Origin: Azospira inquinata | Lineage (GTDB): Bacteria > Pseudomonadota > Gammaproteobacteria > Burkholderiales > Rhodocyclaceae | Reading direction: 5' to 3' | Assembly (NCBI RefSeq): GCF_018905915.1 | Contig: NZ_CP064782.1 | Coordinates: 3,162,001-3,226,000, forward strand | Length of the DNA: 64,000 bases | In this document: in pieces, positions 45,228 to 56,781 of the stretch | How the letters are laid out: each line of letters starts with the position of its first letter | Position numbering within the stretch: the first letter of the stretch is position 1 | The notes under the pieces: model-generated | Told to the model about the DNA's origin: nothing | The model's database searches: none | The model's input: only the letters and a program-made list of their open reading frames with translations | Made by a program: the position numbers and the translations under genes

Positions 45228-47996
45228 ATGAAACGCATGCTGTTCAATGCGACACAGGCCGAAGAACTCCGTGTCGCCATTGTGGACGGTCAAAAATTAA
45301 TTGACCTAGACATTGAATCGGCCGCCAAGGAACAACGCAAAAGCAATATTTACAAGGGTGTCATTACCCGCATCGAACCGAGTCTCGAGGCCGCTTTTGT
45401 CAATTACGGCGAGGAAAGACACGGTTTTCTCCCTTTCAAGGAAGTTTCCCGCTCCTACTTTCAACCCGGCGTGGAAGCCGGCAAGGCCACCATCAAGGAA
45501 GCCTTGAAGGAAGGCCAGGAAGTCATTGTTCAGGTTGAAAAAGATGAACGTGGCAATAAGGGCGCAGCCCTTACCACCTTCATTTCCCTGGCTGGCCGCT
45601 ACCTGGTGCTGATGCCCAACAATCCCCGGGGCGGCGGCGTTTCCCGTCGCGTGGAAGGGGACGAACGGGCCGAACTGCGGGACATCATGGATCAGCTGGA
45701 AGCCCCCCAGGGCATGAGCCTGATCGCCCGTACCGCCGCTATCGGCCGTAGCGCGGAAGAACTGCAATGGGACTTGAACTACCTGTTGCAACTGTGGAGC
45801 GCCATAGAAGGCGCTGCTGCCCAGCAGACCGGCCCCTTCCTCATCTATCTGGAAAGCAGTCTGGTGATCCGGGCCATCCGGGATTACTTCCAGCCGGACA
45901 TCGGCGAACTGCTCATCGATACGGACGAAATTTTCGAGCAAGCCAAAGCCTTCATGGGCACGGTCATGCCCAACAACATCAATCGGGTCAAGCGTTACGA
46001 GGATGATGTTCCCCTCTTCTCCCGCTTCCAGATTGAGCACCAGATCGAATCCGCCTATTCCCGTCAGGTCAATCTGCCCTCTGGCGGCGCCATCGTCATC
46101 GACCACACGGAAGCCCTGGTGGCCTGTGACGTCAATTCCGGCCGCGCCACCCGGGGTCAGGACATTGAGGAAACGGCCCTGAAGACCAACCTGGAAGCCG
46201 CCGAGGAACTGGCCCGCCAGTTGCGGCTGCGGGACTTGGGCGGTCTGGTGGTCATCGACTTTATCGACATGGAAAGCCCCCGCAACCAGCGGGAAGTAGA
46301 AAACCGGTTGCGGGACGCCCTGCGTCATGACCGTGCCCGGGTACAGATGGGCAAAATCAGCCGCTTCGGTTTGATGGAACTGTCCCGTCAGCGCCTCCGC
46401 CCCGCCTTGGCGGAAACCAGCTACATCACCTGCCCCCGCTGTACCGGCACCGGCCACATCCGCTCCACCGAATCTGCTGCCCTGCACATCCTGCGCATCC
46501 TGGAAGAGGAGGCCATGAAGGACAATACGGCCACCATCCATGCCCAAGTGCCAGTGGATGTGGGCACCTTCCTGCTCAACGAAAAACGCAACGAAATTCA
46601 GTCCATCGAGCTTCGCCACAAGGTCACGGTCCTGCTCATCCCCAACATCCACCTGGAAACCCCGGCCCACTCCATCGAGCGCCTGCGCCATGAGGATTTG
46701 AATCTAGAAGAGACGGCCCAACCCTCCTACAAGCGGGTTGCGGCGCCGGCAGACGAAGACAAGCTGCCTTCCCTGGCCGCCGCCACTTCGGCGCCCCGGC
46801 AGGAAGCTGCCGTGAAGCACATTGCGCCCACCCAGCCTGCCCCCATGGCCCAAGAGCCCAAGACTGCGGTCACCACGGAAGATGGCGGCATTATCGGCAA
46901 AATCTTCTCCTGGTTCCGGGGTAACAAAAAGACCGAACCGGCAGCCGAACCGGCCGCTACTCCCCGTACCCGCAGCCGCAGCACTCCCCGGGACAATCAA
47001 AACCGGGAAGGTCGGGGTCGGGGTCGGGGTCGCAACAACCGGAACGGGGGCGAAGAATCCCGTAACGGCAACGGCTCCCGCAACGAACGGAGCGGGGCTG
47101 CCAGCGAAGGGGATAGCCCCAAGGAAACCCAGCGGGAACCTCGGGAAAACCGACGCCAGCGCGGCGAACGGAATACCGAAGGCAACGGGGAGCGGAGCGA
47201 ACGTCGCAGCCGTCAAAGCAATCGGGGAGAAACGGCCCCGGTGGCGGAGGAAATGAATAAGACCGCCGCCTTGATGACGCCCCAGGACAACAACGACGCC
47301 CAAGACCCGAACGCCAATCAGGAAGGGAATGGTCGGGGACGTCGGGGGCGGCGTAATAACCGGCGGGACCGCAACGAACGCCGGCCTCAGGAAGGTACGG
47401 CGGATGCCGGTGTAGAAAGCCCCCGGAACGAGGGGGTAAGCGAGCCCACTCCCACGGAGGTGGTCGCCCCTCAAGCCCATCAGGAAGCTGCCGTGATTGC
47501 TCCGCTGGTTTCTGTTCCGGAAGCAGTCCCGATGGTCGCCCAGGCACCGGAAGTCTCTGAACAAGAAGCAGTGGCTCCGGTGGTTGTCGAGGTCGCCCAG
47601 GCTCAGGACCCCGTGGCTCCGGCTCCCGTCCCGGCTCCGGTGGAGCCCGCGCTGACCCCGGTCGTCCCCCAAGAGGAAGCGGCTCCGGTTGTGGAAGAGG
47701 CTAAGGAAGAAGTGCCTGCGCCCGTCGCCCATACCCCTGTCACTGAGGCCGAACCCGAACCGGCTCCGGTACAAGCAGTTCCGGCCCCTGCCCCCCTGGT
47801 TGCTCCGGTGACGGTGGATTTGGATCAGGCTTTGGCCAGTAGCGGCCTGGTGCTGGTGGAAACCAGCCCGACCAAAGTTCTGGCTGCCGTCCCGGCTCCG
47901 GTGGAAGAAGCGCCCAAGCCCCGTCGGCGCCGCCCCGCTCCCGTGGCGGTAAGTAACGAGCCCTTGGTTCAGGTGGAAACTGGGCCTAAAGCCTAA
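45228..47996 (+). CDS. rne: ribonuclease E
   Basis: A 922-residue endoribonuclease of RNA decay and rRNA/tRNA processing. Starting MKRMLFNATQAEELRVAI at 45228 after GGGAG, it has an S1 domain (residues about 38-120), the DNase I-like catalytic region with DVNSGRATRGQDIEETALKT and VVIDFIDM carrying the two catalytic Asp, and the Zn-link CPRCTGTGH. From residue about 500 onward it is disordered: an Arg/Asn-rich RNA-binding stretch, then an Ala/Pro/Val/Glu-rich tail likely to scaffold the degradosome. A terminator follows. Confidence 0.96.
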   Translation: MKRMLFNATQAEELRVAIVDGQKLIDLDIESAAKEQRKSNIYKGVITRIEPSLEAAFVNYGEERHGFLPFKEVSRSYFQPGVEAGKATIKEALKEGQEVIVQVEKDERGNKGAALTTFISLAGRYLVLMPNNPRGGGVSRRVEGDERAELRDIMDQLEAPQGMSLIARTAAIGRSAEELQWDLNYLLQLWSAIEGAAAQQTGPFLIYLESSLVIRAIRDYFQPDIGELLIDTDEIFEQAKAFMGTVMPNNINRVKRYEDDVPLFSRFQIEHQIESAYSRQVNLPSGGAIVIDHTEALVACDVNSGRATRGQDIEETALKTNLEAAEELARQLRLRDLGGLVVIDFIDMESPRNQREVENRLRDALRHDRARVQMGKISRFGLMELSRQRLRPALAETSYITCPRCTGTGHIRSTESAALHILRILEEEAMKDNTATIHAQVPVDVGTFLLNEKRNEIQSIELRHKVTVLLIPNIHLETPAHSIERLRHEDLNLEETAQPSYKRVAAPADEDKLPSLAAATSAPRQEAAVKHIAPTQPAPMAQEPKTAVTTEDGGIIGKIFSWFRGNKKTEPAAEPAATPRTRSRSTPRDNQNREGRGRGRGRNNRNGGEESRNGNGSRNERSGAASEGDSPKETQREPRENRRQRGERNTEGNGERSERRSRQSNRGETAPVAEEMNKTAALMTPQDNNDAQDPNANQEGNGRGRRGRRNNRRDRNERRPQEGTADAGVESPRNEGVSEPTPTEVVAPQAHQEAAVIAPLVSVPEAVPMVAQAPEVSEQEAVAPVVVEVAQAQDPVAPAPVPAPVEPALTPVVPQEEAAPVVEEAKEEVPAPVAHTPVTEAEPEPAPVQAVPAPAPLVAPVTVDLDQALASSGLVLVETSPTKVLAAVPAPVEEAPKPRRRRPAPVAVSNEPLVQVETGPKA

Positions 47997-48012
47997 ACCG
48001 CTTCCACCCAAT

Positions 48013-48040
48013 AAAAAAGCCCGGGAAACCGGGCTTTTTT
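48013..48040. terminator. bidirectional terminator after rne
   Basis: AAAAAAGCCCGG / CCGGGCTTTTTT with a 4-nt loop, 16 bp after the rne stop and between convergent genes. Confidence 0.93.
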
Positions 48041-48087
48041 ATTATCCCTAAAGGGAAGAATGCTCCCCCGGAGTTTGCCCTCAGCTC

Positions 48088-48609
48088 CTACAATGCCGGA
48101 GAGGCCCGATTCCCAACCGCCTTGGCCCCCGGGGTCAGCCCCAACTCACGACGCAAACTGTCCAGCAGCCCCTGGGCGGCATCCTCCAGCATATCCAGCA
48201 CCAGATCGAAGCCCTGGCCCAGCCCATAATAGGGATCGGGCACCTCTTCTTCGTGGAAGTGGCGGGAATAGGACATCATCAGGCGCAAGCGATGGCTGCG
48301 TTCCTGGGGGCACAAGCCCCGCAGGAATTCCAGGTTGGCTTTATCCATGGCCAACACCAAATCGAAGCTGCGCAGATCTTCTTCCACCACCTTGCGCGCC
48401 CGTAAGGTGGAAATGTCCAGCCCCCGGGCCTGAGCCGCCCGCTGGGTGCGGGAATCCGGCGCTTCGCCCACGTGGTAGCCATGGGTTCCAGCAGAATCCA
48501 CCAGAATACGGTCGGTGAGCCCGGCTTTTTCCACCAGACGGCGAAAAACGCCCTCGGCCGTAGGGGAGCGACAAATGTTCCCCATGCAAACGAACAATAT
48601 TTTTATCAT
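48088..48609 (-). CDS. low-molecular-weight protein-tyrosine phosphatase
   Basis: A 173-residue phosphatase. The P-loop VCMGNICRSPTAEGVF near residues 8-23 has the CX5R active site (Cys8-type, Arg), and the general-acid loop is VPDPYYGLGQGFD. In Gram-negative bacteria such enzymes often act on BY-kinases of polysaccharide export, but stand-alone copies like this one also occur and the target is unknown. It follows uvrB by 86 bp on the same strand. Confidence 0.92.
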   Translation of the reverse strand: MIKILFVCMGNICRSPTAEGVFRRLVEKAGLTDRILVDSAGTHGYHVGEAPDSRTQRAAQARGLDISTLRARKVVEEDLRSFDLVLAMDKANLEFLRGLCPQERSHRLRLMMSYSRHFHEEEVPDPYYGLGQGFDLVLDMLEDAAQGLLDSLRRELGLTPGAKAVGNRASPAL

Positions 48610-48694
48610 GCCTGCCTCCTCCAGGGGCCACCGCTAAGTGAGTCCGGTGCCCTGGTTGTTACCTGCAAAAAATCTCCCCGTGCAGCCTTGGTGC

Positions 48695-50776
<2,082 letters not shown>

Positions 50777-50919
50777 GGTAGAATTATCAGTTGCGCCCGT
50801 GATTTTGAGGAGCTTTTTCGACTTCCACGGGGCGCGTTGCAATTTGGCTTTTATTATTCCGCAATTCGAGGCTCGACGCATGACGCCGCGCCCCGTGACT
50901 GGCAAACCAGGAGTGCCTA

Positions 50920-52119
50920 ATGACCTCGATTTTCGCTGCCGTGGAGCAAGCTCCGCGGGATCCCATCCTTGGCCTGAACGAAGCGTTCAACGCCGATACC
51001 CGCCCCACCAAGGTGAACCTTGGTGTCGGCGTGTATTACGACGATAACGGCAAGATTCCGTTACTCGCGGCTGTCAAGGCGGCAGAGAAAGCCCGCCTGG
51101 AAGCCCAACCTCCCCGTGGCTACCAGCCCATCGACGGTCTGGCCGCTTACAACAAGGGGGTGCAAGCCCTGGTGTTCGGCGCCCAATCCCCCCTGGTCAC
51201 GGAAGGCCGGGTGGTGACCGTTGAAGCCCTGGGCGGCACCGGTGCCCTGAAGATCGGCGCCGATTTCCTCAAGCGGACCTTCCCCAACGCCAAGGCTTAC
51301 ATCAGCAATCCTTCCTGGGAAAACCACCGGGCCCTATTCGAAGCCGCCGGTTTCACCGTGGAAACCTACGGCTACTATGACCCGGCCACCCGGGGTGTGG
51401 ATTTCGCCGCCATGAAAGCGAGCCTGTCCGCTCTGGAAGCCAAGTCCATCATCATTCTGCACGCCTGCTGCCACAACCCCACCGGCGCCGATCTGAGCGC
51501 GGAACAATGGAAGGAAGTGGTCACCCTGTGCAAGGACAAGGGCTTGATTCCCTTCCTGGACATGGCTTACCAAGGGTTCGCCGACGGCCTGGAAGAAGAC
51601 GGCATTGCCGCCCGCCTGTTTGCTGAATCCGGCATGCAGTTCTTCGTCTCCAGCTCCTTCTCCAAGAACTTCTCCCTCTACGGAGAACGGGTGGGCGCCC
51701 TGTCCGTAGTGACCGCCAGCAGCGAAGAAGCGGGTCGGGTGCGCTCCCAAGTGAAGAAGGTGATCCGCACCAACTACTCCAACCCCCCGACCCATGGGGG
51801 AGCCCTGGTGGCGGCGGTACTGAATACCCCCGAGCTTTACCAACAGTGGGTGGATGAATTGTCCGGTATGCGGGACCGCATCCGGGCCATGCGCCTGAGC
51901 CTGGTGGAAAAGCTCAACGCCAAGGGCGTGGCCCAGGACTTCTCCTTTGTGGTGAAGCAACGGGGGATGTTCTCCTTCACCGGCCTCTCCAAGGAACAAG
52001 TGGAAAAGCTGAAGACCGACTTCGGCATCTATGCGGTGGGGTCCGGCCGGATCTGCCTGGCTGCCCTGAACAGCAAGAACATCGACGCCGTGGTCAACGC
52101 CATCGCCGCCGTGCTCTAA
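50920..52119 (+). CDS. aromatic/aspartate aminotransferase (class I)
   Basis: A 399-residue PLP aminotransferase of subgroup I-alpha (AspC/TyrB). It begins [20 protein letters not shown], has [13 protein letters not shown] with the substrate-binding Asn, [16 protein letters not shown], and [18 protein letters not shown] with the PLP-binding Lys near residue 247. It transfers amino groups between aspartate or aromatic amino acids and 2-oxoglutarate. Substrate preference cannot be settled from the sequence alone. It is divergent from uvrB. Confidence 0.93.
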   Translation: MTSIFAAVEQAPRDPILGLNEAFNADTRPTKVNLGVGVYYDDNGKIPLLAAVKAAEKARLEAQPPRGYQPIDGLAAYNKGVQALVFGAQSPLVTEGRVVTVEALGGTGALKIGADFLKRTFPNAKAYISNPSWENHRALFEAAGFTVETYGYYDPATRGVDFAAMKASLSALEAKSIIILHACCHNPTGADLSAEQWKEVVTLCKDKGLIPFLDMAYQGFADGLEEDGIAARLFAESGMQFFVSSSFSKNFSLYGERVGALSVVTASSEEAGRVRSQVKKVIRTNYSNPPTHGGALVAAVLNTPELYQQWVDELSGMRDRIRAMRLSLVEKLNAKGVAQDFSFVVKQRGMFSFTGLSKEQVEKLKTDFGIYAVGSGRICLAALNSKNIDAVVNAIAAVL

Positions 52120-52142
52120 GCCAGCAGTACCCGCTATCCCCC

Positions 52143-52170
52143 AAGGGGCGCTTCGGCGCCCCTTTTTTTT
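52143..52170 (+). terminator. rho-independent terminator of the aminotransferase gene
   Basis: AAGGGGCGC / GCGCCCCTT around a TTCG tetraloop, with eight T, 23 bp after the stop. Confidence 0.93.
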
Positions 52171-52414
52171 GTTCACAAACGCCTAAGCAATTCATTCAAA
52201 AACAAAATTCAAGAAAAACGTCCATCCCTTTTGATTTTCCTCAGGAAATCAGTTGCAAAACGGAACCTAAATAAATAGACAAAATAGCTAATGCTAATAG
52301 AATAGCAACATCCAAATGGAATCATGTTAATTGGATTTATTTGGAAAAACGGACTGTCCTTCCGTTGCGACAGGGCAGTGATTACCGAGACAAATCGTCT
52401 GCAAGGTGACCGAT
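52171..52414. other. AT-rich upstream region of the surface-protein cluster
   Basis: No gene is seen. The stretch is clearly more AT-rich than its surroundings and probably holds the promoter of the cluster; no single promoter stands out. The composition change hints at horizontal acquisition. Confidence 0.5.
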
Positions 52415-53263
52415 ATGAAATATGCAAGCAAGAAAACCCTCTCTGCCGTTGCATTAATGTCCGGTTTAGCGGCGGCAATGTGGAGCCCGTCCGCTTTGGC
52501 CTGCTCCGGTGATACCCCGGTACTAGGGAGCGTCTGCATCATGGCAACCCCTGCCACGTATGGAAGCTTTAATCAGGGCTTTGTGGTGGCAGCGGGCCAG
52601 CAGCTTTCGGTTTCCCAATACACCGCACTTTTTTCTCTCATTGGTACCACCTACGGAGGGAACGGCCAAACCACTTTCAACCTACCCGATCTGCGAGGCA
52701 GGGTCGTTCTTGGGGCAGATACTAGCGGCACCTATCCCGCTGGTAAGACCGGCGGGGCCGCCAGCATTACCCTGAGCACCGCCCAACTCCCCCCCCACTA
52801 TCTGGTGATTCCCCCCTTACCCATTGATCTAAGCAAAATCACCGCCACTACTACCTTGAGCGGGTTGGCCGCCACCGCCAACCTAGCTGGGGTAACGATC
52901 AGCGGCCCGGCCAGTGGCCTGGTAATCAAGGCTTCATCCACAGGAGGCGGCCAGGGGACCCCCAGTAACAATTACCTAGGAAAACCCTCCGCTGCCTCCG
53001 CGAATTTTTATACCACCAACACCCCTGACGTCTCCCTCAATTCCGCCAGTATCTCCGGCAATCTTTCCCTCACCATCCCGGCTGGGACCACTGCCCCCGT
53101 TACCATCTCCGGTAATGCAACCACGGTTTTGGGCGGCACAGCTTCCACGAGCGCGGCTACTACCAGCGGTATAGGCAATGGCGCGGCCATCCCCATCCTA
53201 CCGCCTTATTTGGCCATGACTTACTACATTGCAACTGCTGGTCTCTATCCTTCAAGGAATTAA
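52415..53263 (+). CDS. secreted protein with phage tail collar domain
   Basis: A 282-residue protein with a signal peptide (SAVALMSGLAAAMWSPSALA, cut near residue 29). Residues about 50-100 carry a tail-collar domain, QLSVSQYTALFSLIGTTYGG and TTFNLPDLRGRVVLGAD, as in microcystin-dependent-protein-like proteins. The rest is low-complexity Thr/Ser/Gly/Ala beta-rich sequence. It shows no phage neighbours; the gene is followed by Sel1 and two-partner-secretion genes, so it may be a secreted or surface protein. The ATG at 52415 has AAGG upstream; a GTG nine bases earlier is possible. Confidence 0.8.
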   Translation: MKYASKKTLSAVALMSGLAAAMWSPSALACSGDTPVLGSVCIMATPATYGSFNQGFVVAAGQQLSVSQYTALFSLIGTTYGGNGQTTFNLPDLRGRVVLGADTSGTYPAGKTGGAASITLSTAQLPPHYLVIPPLPIDLSKITATTTLSGLAATANLAGVTISGPASGLVIKASSTGGGQGTPSNNYLGKPSAASANFYTTNTPDVSLNSASISGNLSLTIPAGTTAPVTISGNATTVLGGTASTSAATTSGIGNGAAIPILPPYLAMTYYIATAGLYPSRN

Positions 53264-53321
53264 GCCTACGGGGGCGGAGCATCGGTTCCGCCCCCCCTTA
53301 AAGCGAGAGGGAGACCTGCAA

Positions 53322-54296
53322 TTGCCCAATTTGTTGATTTACGCCCTCTGGGCCACACTGCTGGGAGCCAACCTAGCCCAAGCCGCTAGCGCCTTAGAAG
53401 GGGAACTGGGGGAAGCCAACCAGGCCCTTGCCAACCGGGACTACGCCAAGGCTTACCAGGGATATCTTCGCCGTTCCACGACCAATCCTCTGGCTCAGTT
53501 TGAATTGGGGCTTATGGAAGAACGGGGGTGGGGGCGCCCGGTCAACCAGGAGACAGCCTGCACCTGGTACGAAAAAGCCGCCCAGGGTGGCATCCCAGCG
53601 GCCCAGCAGTTTCTGGGGAATTGCTATAGGGCGGGGATAGGTCGCCCGGCTGATAGCAAGACCGCCCTTTACTGGTACGGCAAAGCGGCGGACTCCGGCA
53701 TCCTCATCGCCCTTTGCAATGCAGGAGATCTCTATATTTCCGGCCAAGGGGTGGAAAAGAACATCAACTACGGTTTGGAACTTTGCACCCGGGCAGCCCA
53801 AGGTGAGTCCGTCCCGGCCATGAAACACCTGGCCGACTATTACCGTCATGGCCGAGGAATTCCCACCAATCCCGTCGCGGCCCGATATTGGTATCAGCAA
53901 GCGGCGGAACGCCATGACTTGGAAGCTCAGTTCGAATTGGCGCTCATGCTAAGTGAAGGTTTAGGCGGCCCGGCGGATAGAACCGCCGCCGCTTTCTGGC
54001 TGGAGCAGGCTGCGCGCCAGGGATACAGCTCGGCCTACCTGCCCCTTGCCGTTCTCTACGCCAATGCCCCGGTGGATTCCCAAAGCGGTGCCCTACCCCC
54101 CGAAGTATTGGCCAAGGTTTACCTCTGGAACCAAGCGGCTAAGGCTATCACTAGCAACCCGGAGACTTTGGCCCAGATCAGCCGTATCGAAAAACTAACG
54201 TTGGCGGTCATGCCCCCCCAATGGAAGCCGGCCCTAGACCGCCAGGTAACCGAGCATCTTGCCAAATTTTCTCAGCTCCCTGTTACCCAACCCTAA
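53322..54296 (+). CDS. Sel1-repeat protein with signal peptide
   Basis: About 324 residues. The TTG at 53322 is the likely start, because it has GAGGGAG upstream and yields a signal peptide (LLIYALWATLLGANLAQAASA). An earlier ATG at 53229 would overlap the collar gene. Five or more Sel1-like (TPR-type) repeats follow, e.g. ACTWYEKAAQGGIPAAQQFL, ALYWYGKAADSGI, ARYWYQQAAERHDLEAQFEL and AAFWLEQAARQGYSSAYLPL. Sel1 proteins mediate protein interactions; here it is probably periplasmic, perhaps serving assembly of the adhesin encoded next. Confidence 0.82.
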   Translation: MPNLLIYALWATLLGANLAQAASALEGELGEANQALANRDYAKAYQGYLRRSTTNPLAQFELGLMEERGWGRPVNQETACTWYEKAAQGGIPAAQQFLGNCYRAGIGRPADSKTALYWYGKAADSGILIALCNAGDLYISGQGVEKNINYGLELCTRAAQGESVPAMKHLADYYRHGRGIPTNPVAARYWYQQAAERHDLEAQFELALMLSEGLGGPADRTAAAFWLEQAARQGYSSAYLPLAVLYANAPVDSQSGALPPEVLAKVYLWNQAAKAITSNPETLAQISRIEKLTLAVMPPQWKPALDRQVTEHLAKFSQLPVTQP

Positions 54297-54324
54297 AGAC
54301 CGCTACGTTTCGCGGGAGATCATC

Positions 54325-56781
54325 ATGAAACATGCCGCATTGAACCGCATTTACCGACTTGTCTGGAGCAAATTACACCAAGGGTGGATCGCCGTTTCGG
54401 AAATCACCAAGGGTCGAAAAAAGCAGGGGGGTAAGGGGGCACTGGCCTTCATCCTCATCCTGCTCTCCCCTCCCCTCCTGGCGGCCCCGGTCGGTGGGCA
54501 AATTACAGCGGGTAGCGGCAATATCAGCCAGTCAGGGAATACCACTACCATCCGCCAGGACTCTTCTCGGCTCTCCATTGGCTGGACTTCTTTCAATACC
54601 ACTAGCCAGGAAACGGTAAATTTCGTCCAGCCCTCGGCCAATGCTATTGCAGTAAATCGTATCAGCGATCCCAATCCCACCCAATTTCTTGGCCACCTCA
54701 ACGCTAATGGCCAAGTATGGTTAATTAACCCTAATGGGGTTTTATTTGGACAGGGCGCTCAGATAAATGTGGGTGGGTTGGTGGCTTCCACTCTGGACGT
54801 AAAAGATAGCGCCTTAAACTCCCTATCCCGGAATCTTTCCGGCAGCGGCAACGGTAGCATTATCAATCAAGGCACCATTAATACCCTAAACGGTGGCTAT
54901 GTTGCCTTAATTGGTAAAACCGTCAGCAACCAGGGGAGTATTAATACACCCTATGGTAGTACCCAATTGCTGGCCGGCAATGATGTCACCTTGACCTTTG
55001 CCGATAATGCCCTGGTTGGCATGCAAATCAACCAGAACATCCTTAATGCTCTCGTGGAAAACAAAGGAGCGATTTACGCGGACGGCGGTTTGGTTATTTT
55101 ATCGGCCAGCGCAAAAAATGCCGTATTGGCCAGCGTTGTTAATAATTCCGGTTTAATCGAAGCCAATTCCGTTTCAGAAAAAAACGGCACCATCTTGTTG
55201 GATGGGGGGAATAAAGGGGTGGTGGAAAATTCCGGCACTCTGGATGCTTCAGGAAAAACGACAGGACAAACGGGGGGGGTAGTAAAAGTACTGGGGGAAA
55301 CCGTATCCCTAGCCAGCAGTAGCACCATTGACGCCTCCGGCGACAAAGGGGGCGGCACGGTGCTGGTGGGCGGCAATTTCCATGGTGAAGGCCCGGAACA
55401 AAATGCCACTACCACCAACGTAGCCAGTGGGGCTCTTATTCGCGCCGATGCCTTGACCCAAGGGAACGGGGGAAATGTCGCCATTTGGTCCGATGGTCAA
55501 ACCACCTTCAACGGCAGTATTACCGCCCGAGGTGGGGATGGAGGGGGAAACGGCGGACAGGTGGAAACCTCCGGGCATCAATTGAATGTTGGCAAAACGG
55601 CCAGCGTTAACACTCTGGCAAAAAATGGTAAGAGCGGTAACTGGCTGTTAGACCCAGAGGACGTGATAATTGGCAGCCTTTATGATTGGGGGGGTAGCTA
55701 CAATATAACGGTTGATACTGTAGCGTTAACAAATGCCTTAAACACCACCAGCGTAACCATTCAAACGACTCATAATTTCCCAAATTGTACCGGCGGCATT
55801 TCATGCCCAGGAACATCCGGGAATGGCGATATCATTGTATTGGACCTGATCGGGGCTATATATGATGCTCAAGGAGTGCACAGCACCGTTTATTGGACGG
55901 GAAATACCACACTAACCCTGAGCGCATATCGCAATGTTATATTCAAAACCACCGACAACTACTACAGCAATGCAGGCGGGGGAAATACAAGCAATCTTGG
56001 TGGTATAGAACTGTATGAAAACAACAGCAATGCAAATGCTATTATCCGCGCGGATAATAGTGGTACCGGAAGTGGCACGGTAAAAATTGACCAACAAAAT
56101 TTTTCCTTAGGGACAAACAACAGTATAAGCTTCTACCACAATGATAATAGCAGTCTTGGTACCACCAACGATTACTCTCAATACCTATATTCCGGCCTCG
56201 GTGATCCTGCCAGAGTTTTCTCCTATATCGCACTTAATGTCACCGCAACCATTAACGACAAGATTTACGATGGCACTAATGCCGCAACTATCAATACATT
56301 AAACCTGCCAGGCAGTGTTCCTAGCGGTATCAGCCTAAGCAGCGCGGGAGCCACAGCAACTTTCGTCGACAAAAATGCAGGCACAAATAAATCCGTATCG
56401 GTAAGCGGGGTCAGTTTCGTCGGAGGAATCAGCAGTTCTGGCGGCAACAACTACTACATCAACGGGCTGGAAAGCCTCACCGCCTCCATCACCAAGGCAA
56501 ATCTATCCGTCTCTGGAGTGTCAGCCAGCAACAAGAATTATGACGGCACCACCACCGCCACTTTGACGGGGTCCGGCGCCATTTCCGCCTTAGGAAGTGA
56601 TGTGGTTTCCCTCTCGGGCACCGGGGTTGGCACCTTTGCTGATAAGAACGTGGGGACCGGAATAGGGGTGACCGTCTCCGGTTACACACCTCTCCGGTAC
56701 GGATGCGGCCAATTACAATCTGGTCCAACCCACGGGCCTTATCGCCAATATCTCCAAGGCCAATTTAACCTTGAGCGGTAG
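54325..56781 (+). CDS. two-partner-secretion adhesin TpsA, N-terminal part (filamentous haemagglutinin-like)
   Basis: 818 residues to the frame break. MKHAALNRIYRLVWSKLHQGW at 54325 is an extended signal peptide region (ESPR). The TPS domain follows: QVWLINPNGVLFGQGAQINVGGLVAST and NQGTINTLNGGYVALIG. From residue about 650 come the first YDG/MBG-type repeats. The last 35 residues (from RYGCGQLQSG) are out of frame with the repeats, while the next frame continues them, so a one-base insertion near 56685-56691 splits one long gene. Secretion needs the TpsB encoded at 59.7 kb. Confidence 0.85.
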   Translation: MKHAALNRIYRLVWSKLHQGWIAVSEITKGRKKQGGKGALAFILILLSPPLLAAPVGGQITAGSGNISQSGNTTTIRQDSSRLSIGWTSFNTTSQETVNFVQPSANAIAVNRISDPNPTQFLGHLNANGQVWLINPNGVLFGQGAQINVGGLVASTLDVKDSALNSLSRNLSGSGNGSIINQGTINTLNGGYVALIGKTVSNQGSINTPYGSTQLLAGNDVTLTFADNALVGMQINQNILNALVENKGAIYADGGLVILSASAKNAVLASVVNNSGLIEANSVSEKNGTILLDGGNKGVVENSGTLDASGKTTGQTGGVVKVLGETVSLASSSTIDASGDKGGGTVLVGGNFHGEGPEQNATTTNVASGALIRADALTQGNGGNVAIWSDGQTTFNGSITARGGDGGGNGGQVETSGHQLNVGKTASVNTLAKNGKSGNWLLDPEDVIIGSLYDWGGSYNITVDTVALTNALNTTSVTIQTTHNFPNCTGGISCPGTSGNGDIIVLDLIGAIYDAQGVHSTVYWTGNTTLTLSAYRNVIFKTTDNYYSNAGGGNTSNLGGIELYENNSNANAIIRADNSGTGSGTVKIDQQNFSLGTNNSISFYHNDNSSLGTTNDYSQYLYSGLGDPARVFSYIALNVTATINDKIYDGTNAATINTLNLPGSVPSGISLSSAGATATFVDKNAGTNKSVSVSGVSFVGGISSSGGNNYYINGLESLTASITKANLSVSGVSASNKNYDGTTTATLTGSGAISALGSDVVSLSGTGVGTFADKNVGTGIGVTVSGYTPLRYGCGQLQSGPTHGPYRQYLQGQFNLER
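56685..56691 (+). other. frameshift site in the adhesin gene
   Basis: The sequence GTTACACACCTCTCC has one more base than the matching GGCTACACC-CTTTCC form of the other repeats. Removing one base joins the two frames at TLSGTDAANYNLVQPTGL. Confidence 0.8.

Noticed and set aside
45306..48011. Two minus-strand open frames of over 430 residues
   Set aside because: They are antisense to rne; the second is low-complexity because rne's tail is.
52415..53263. Prophage region suggested by the tail collar domain
   Set aside because: No other phage genes are nearby; the protein has a signal peptide and sits in a surface-protein cluster.
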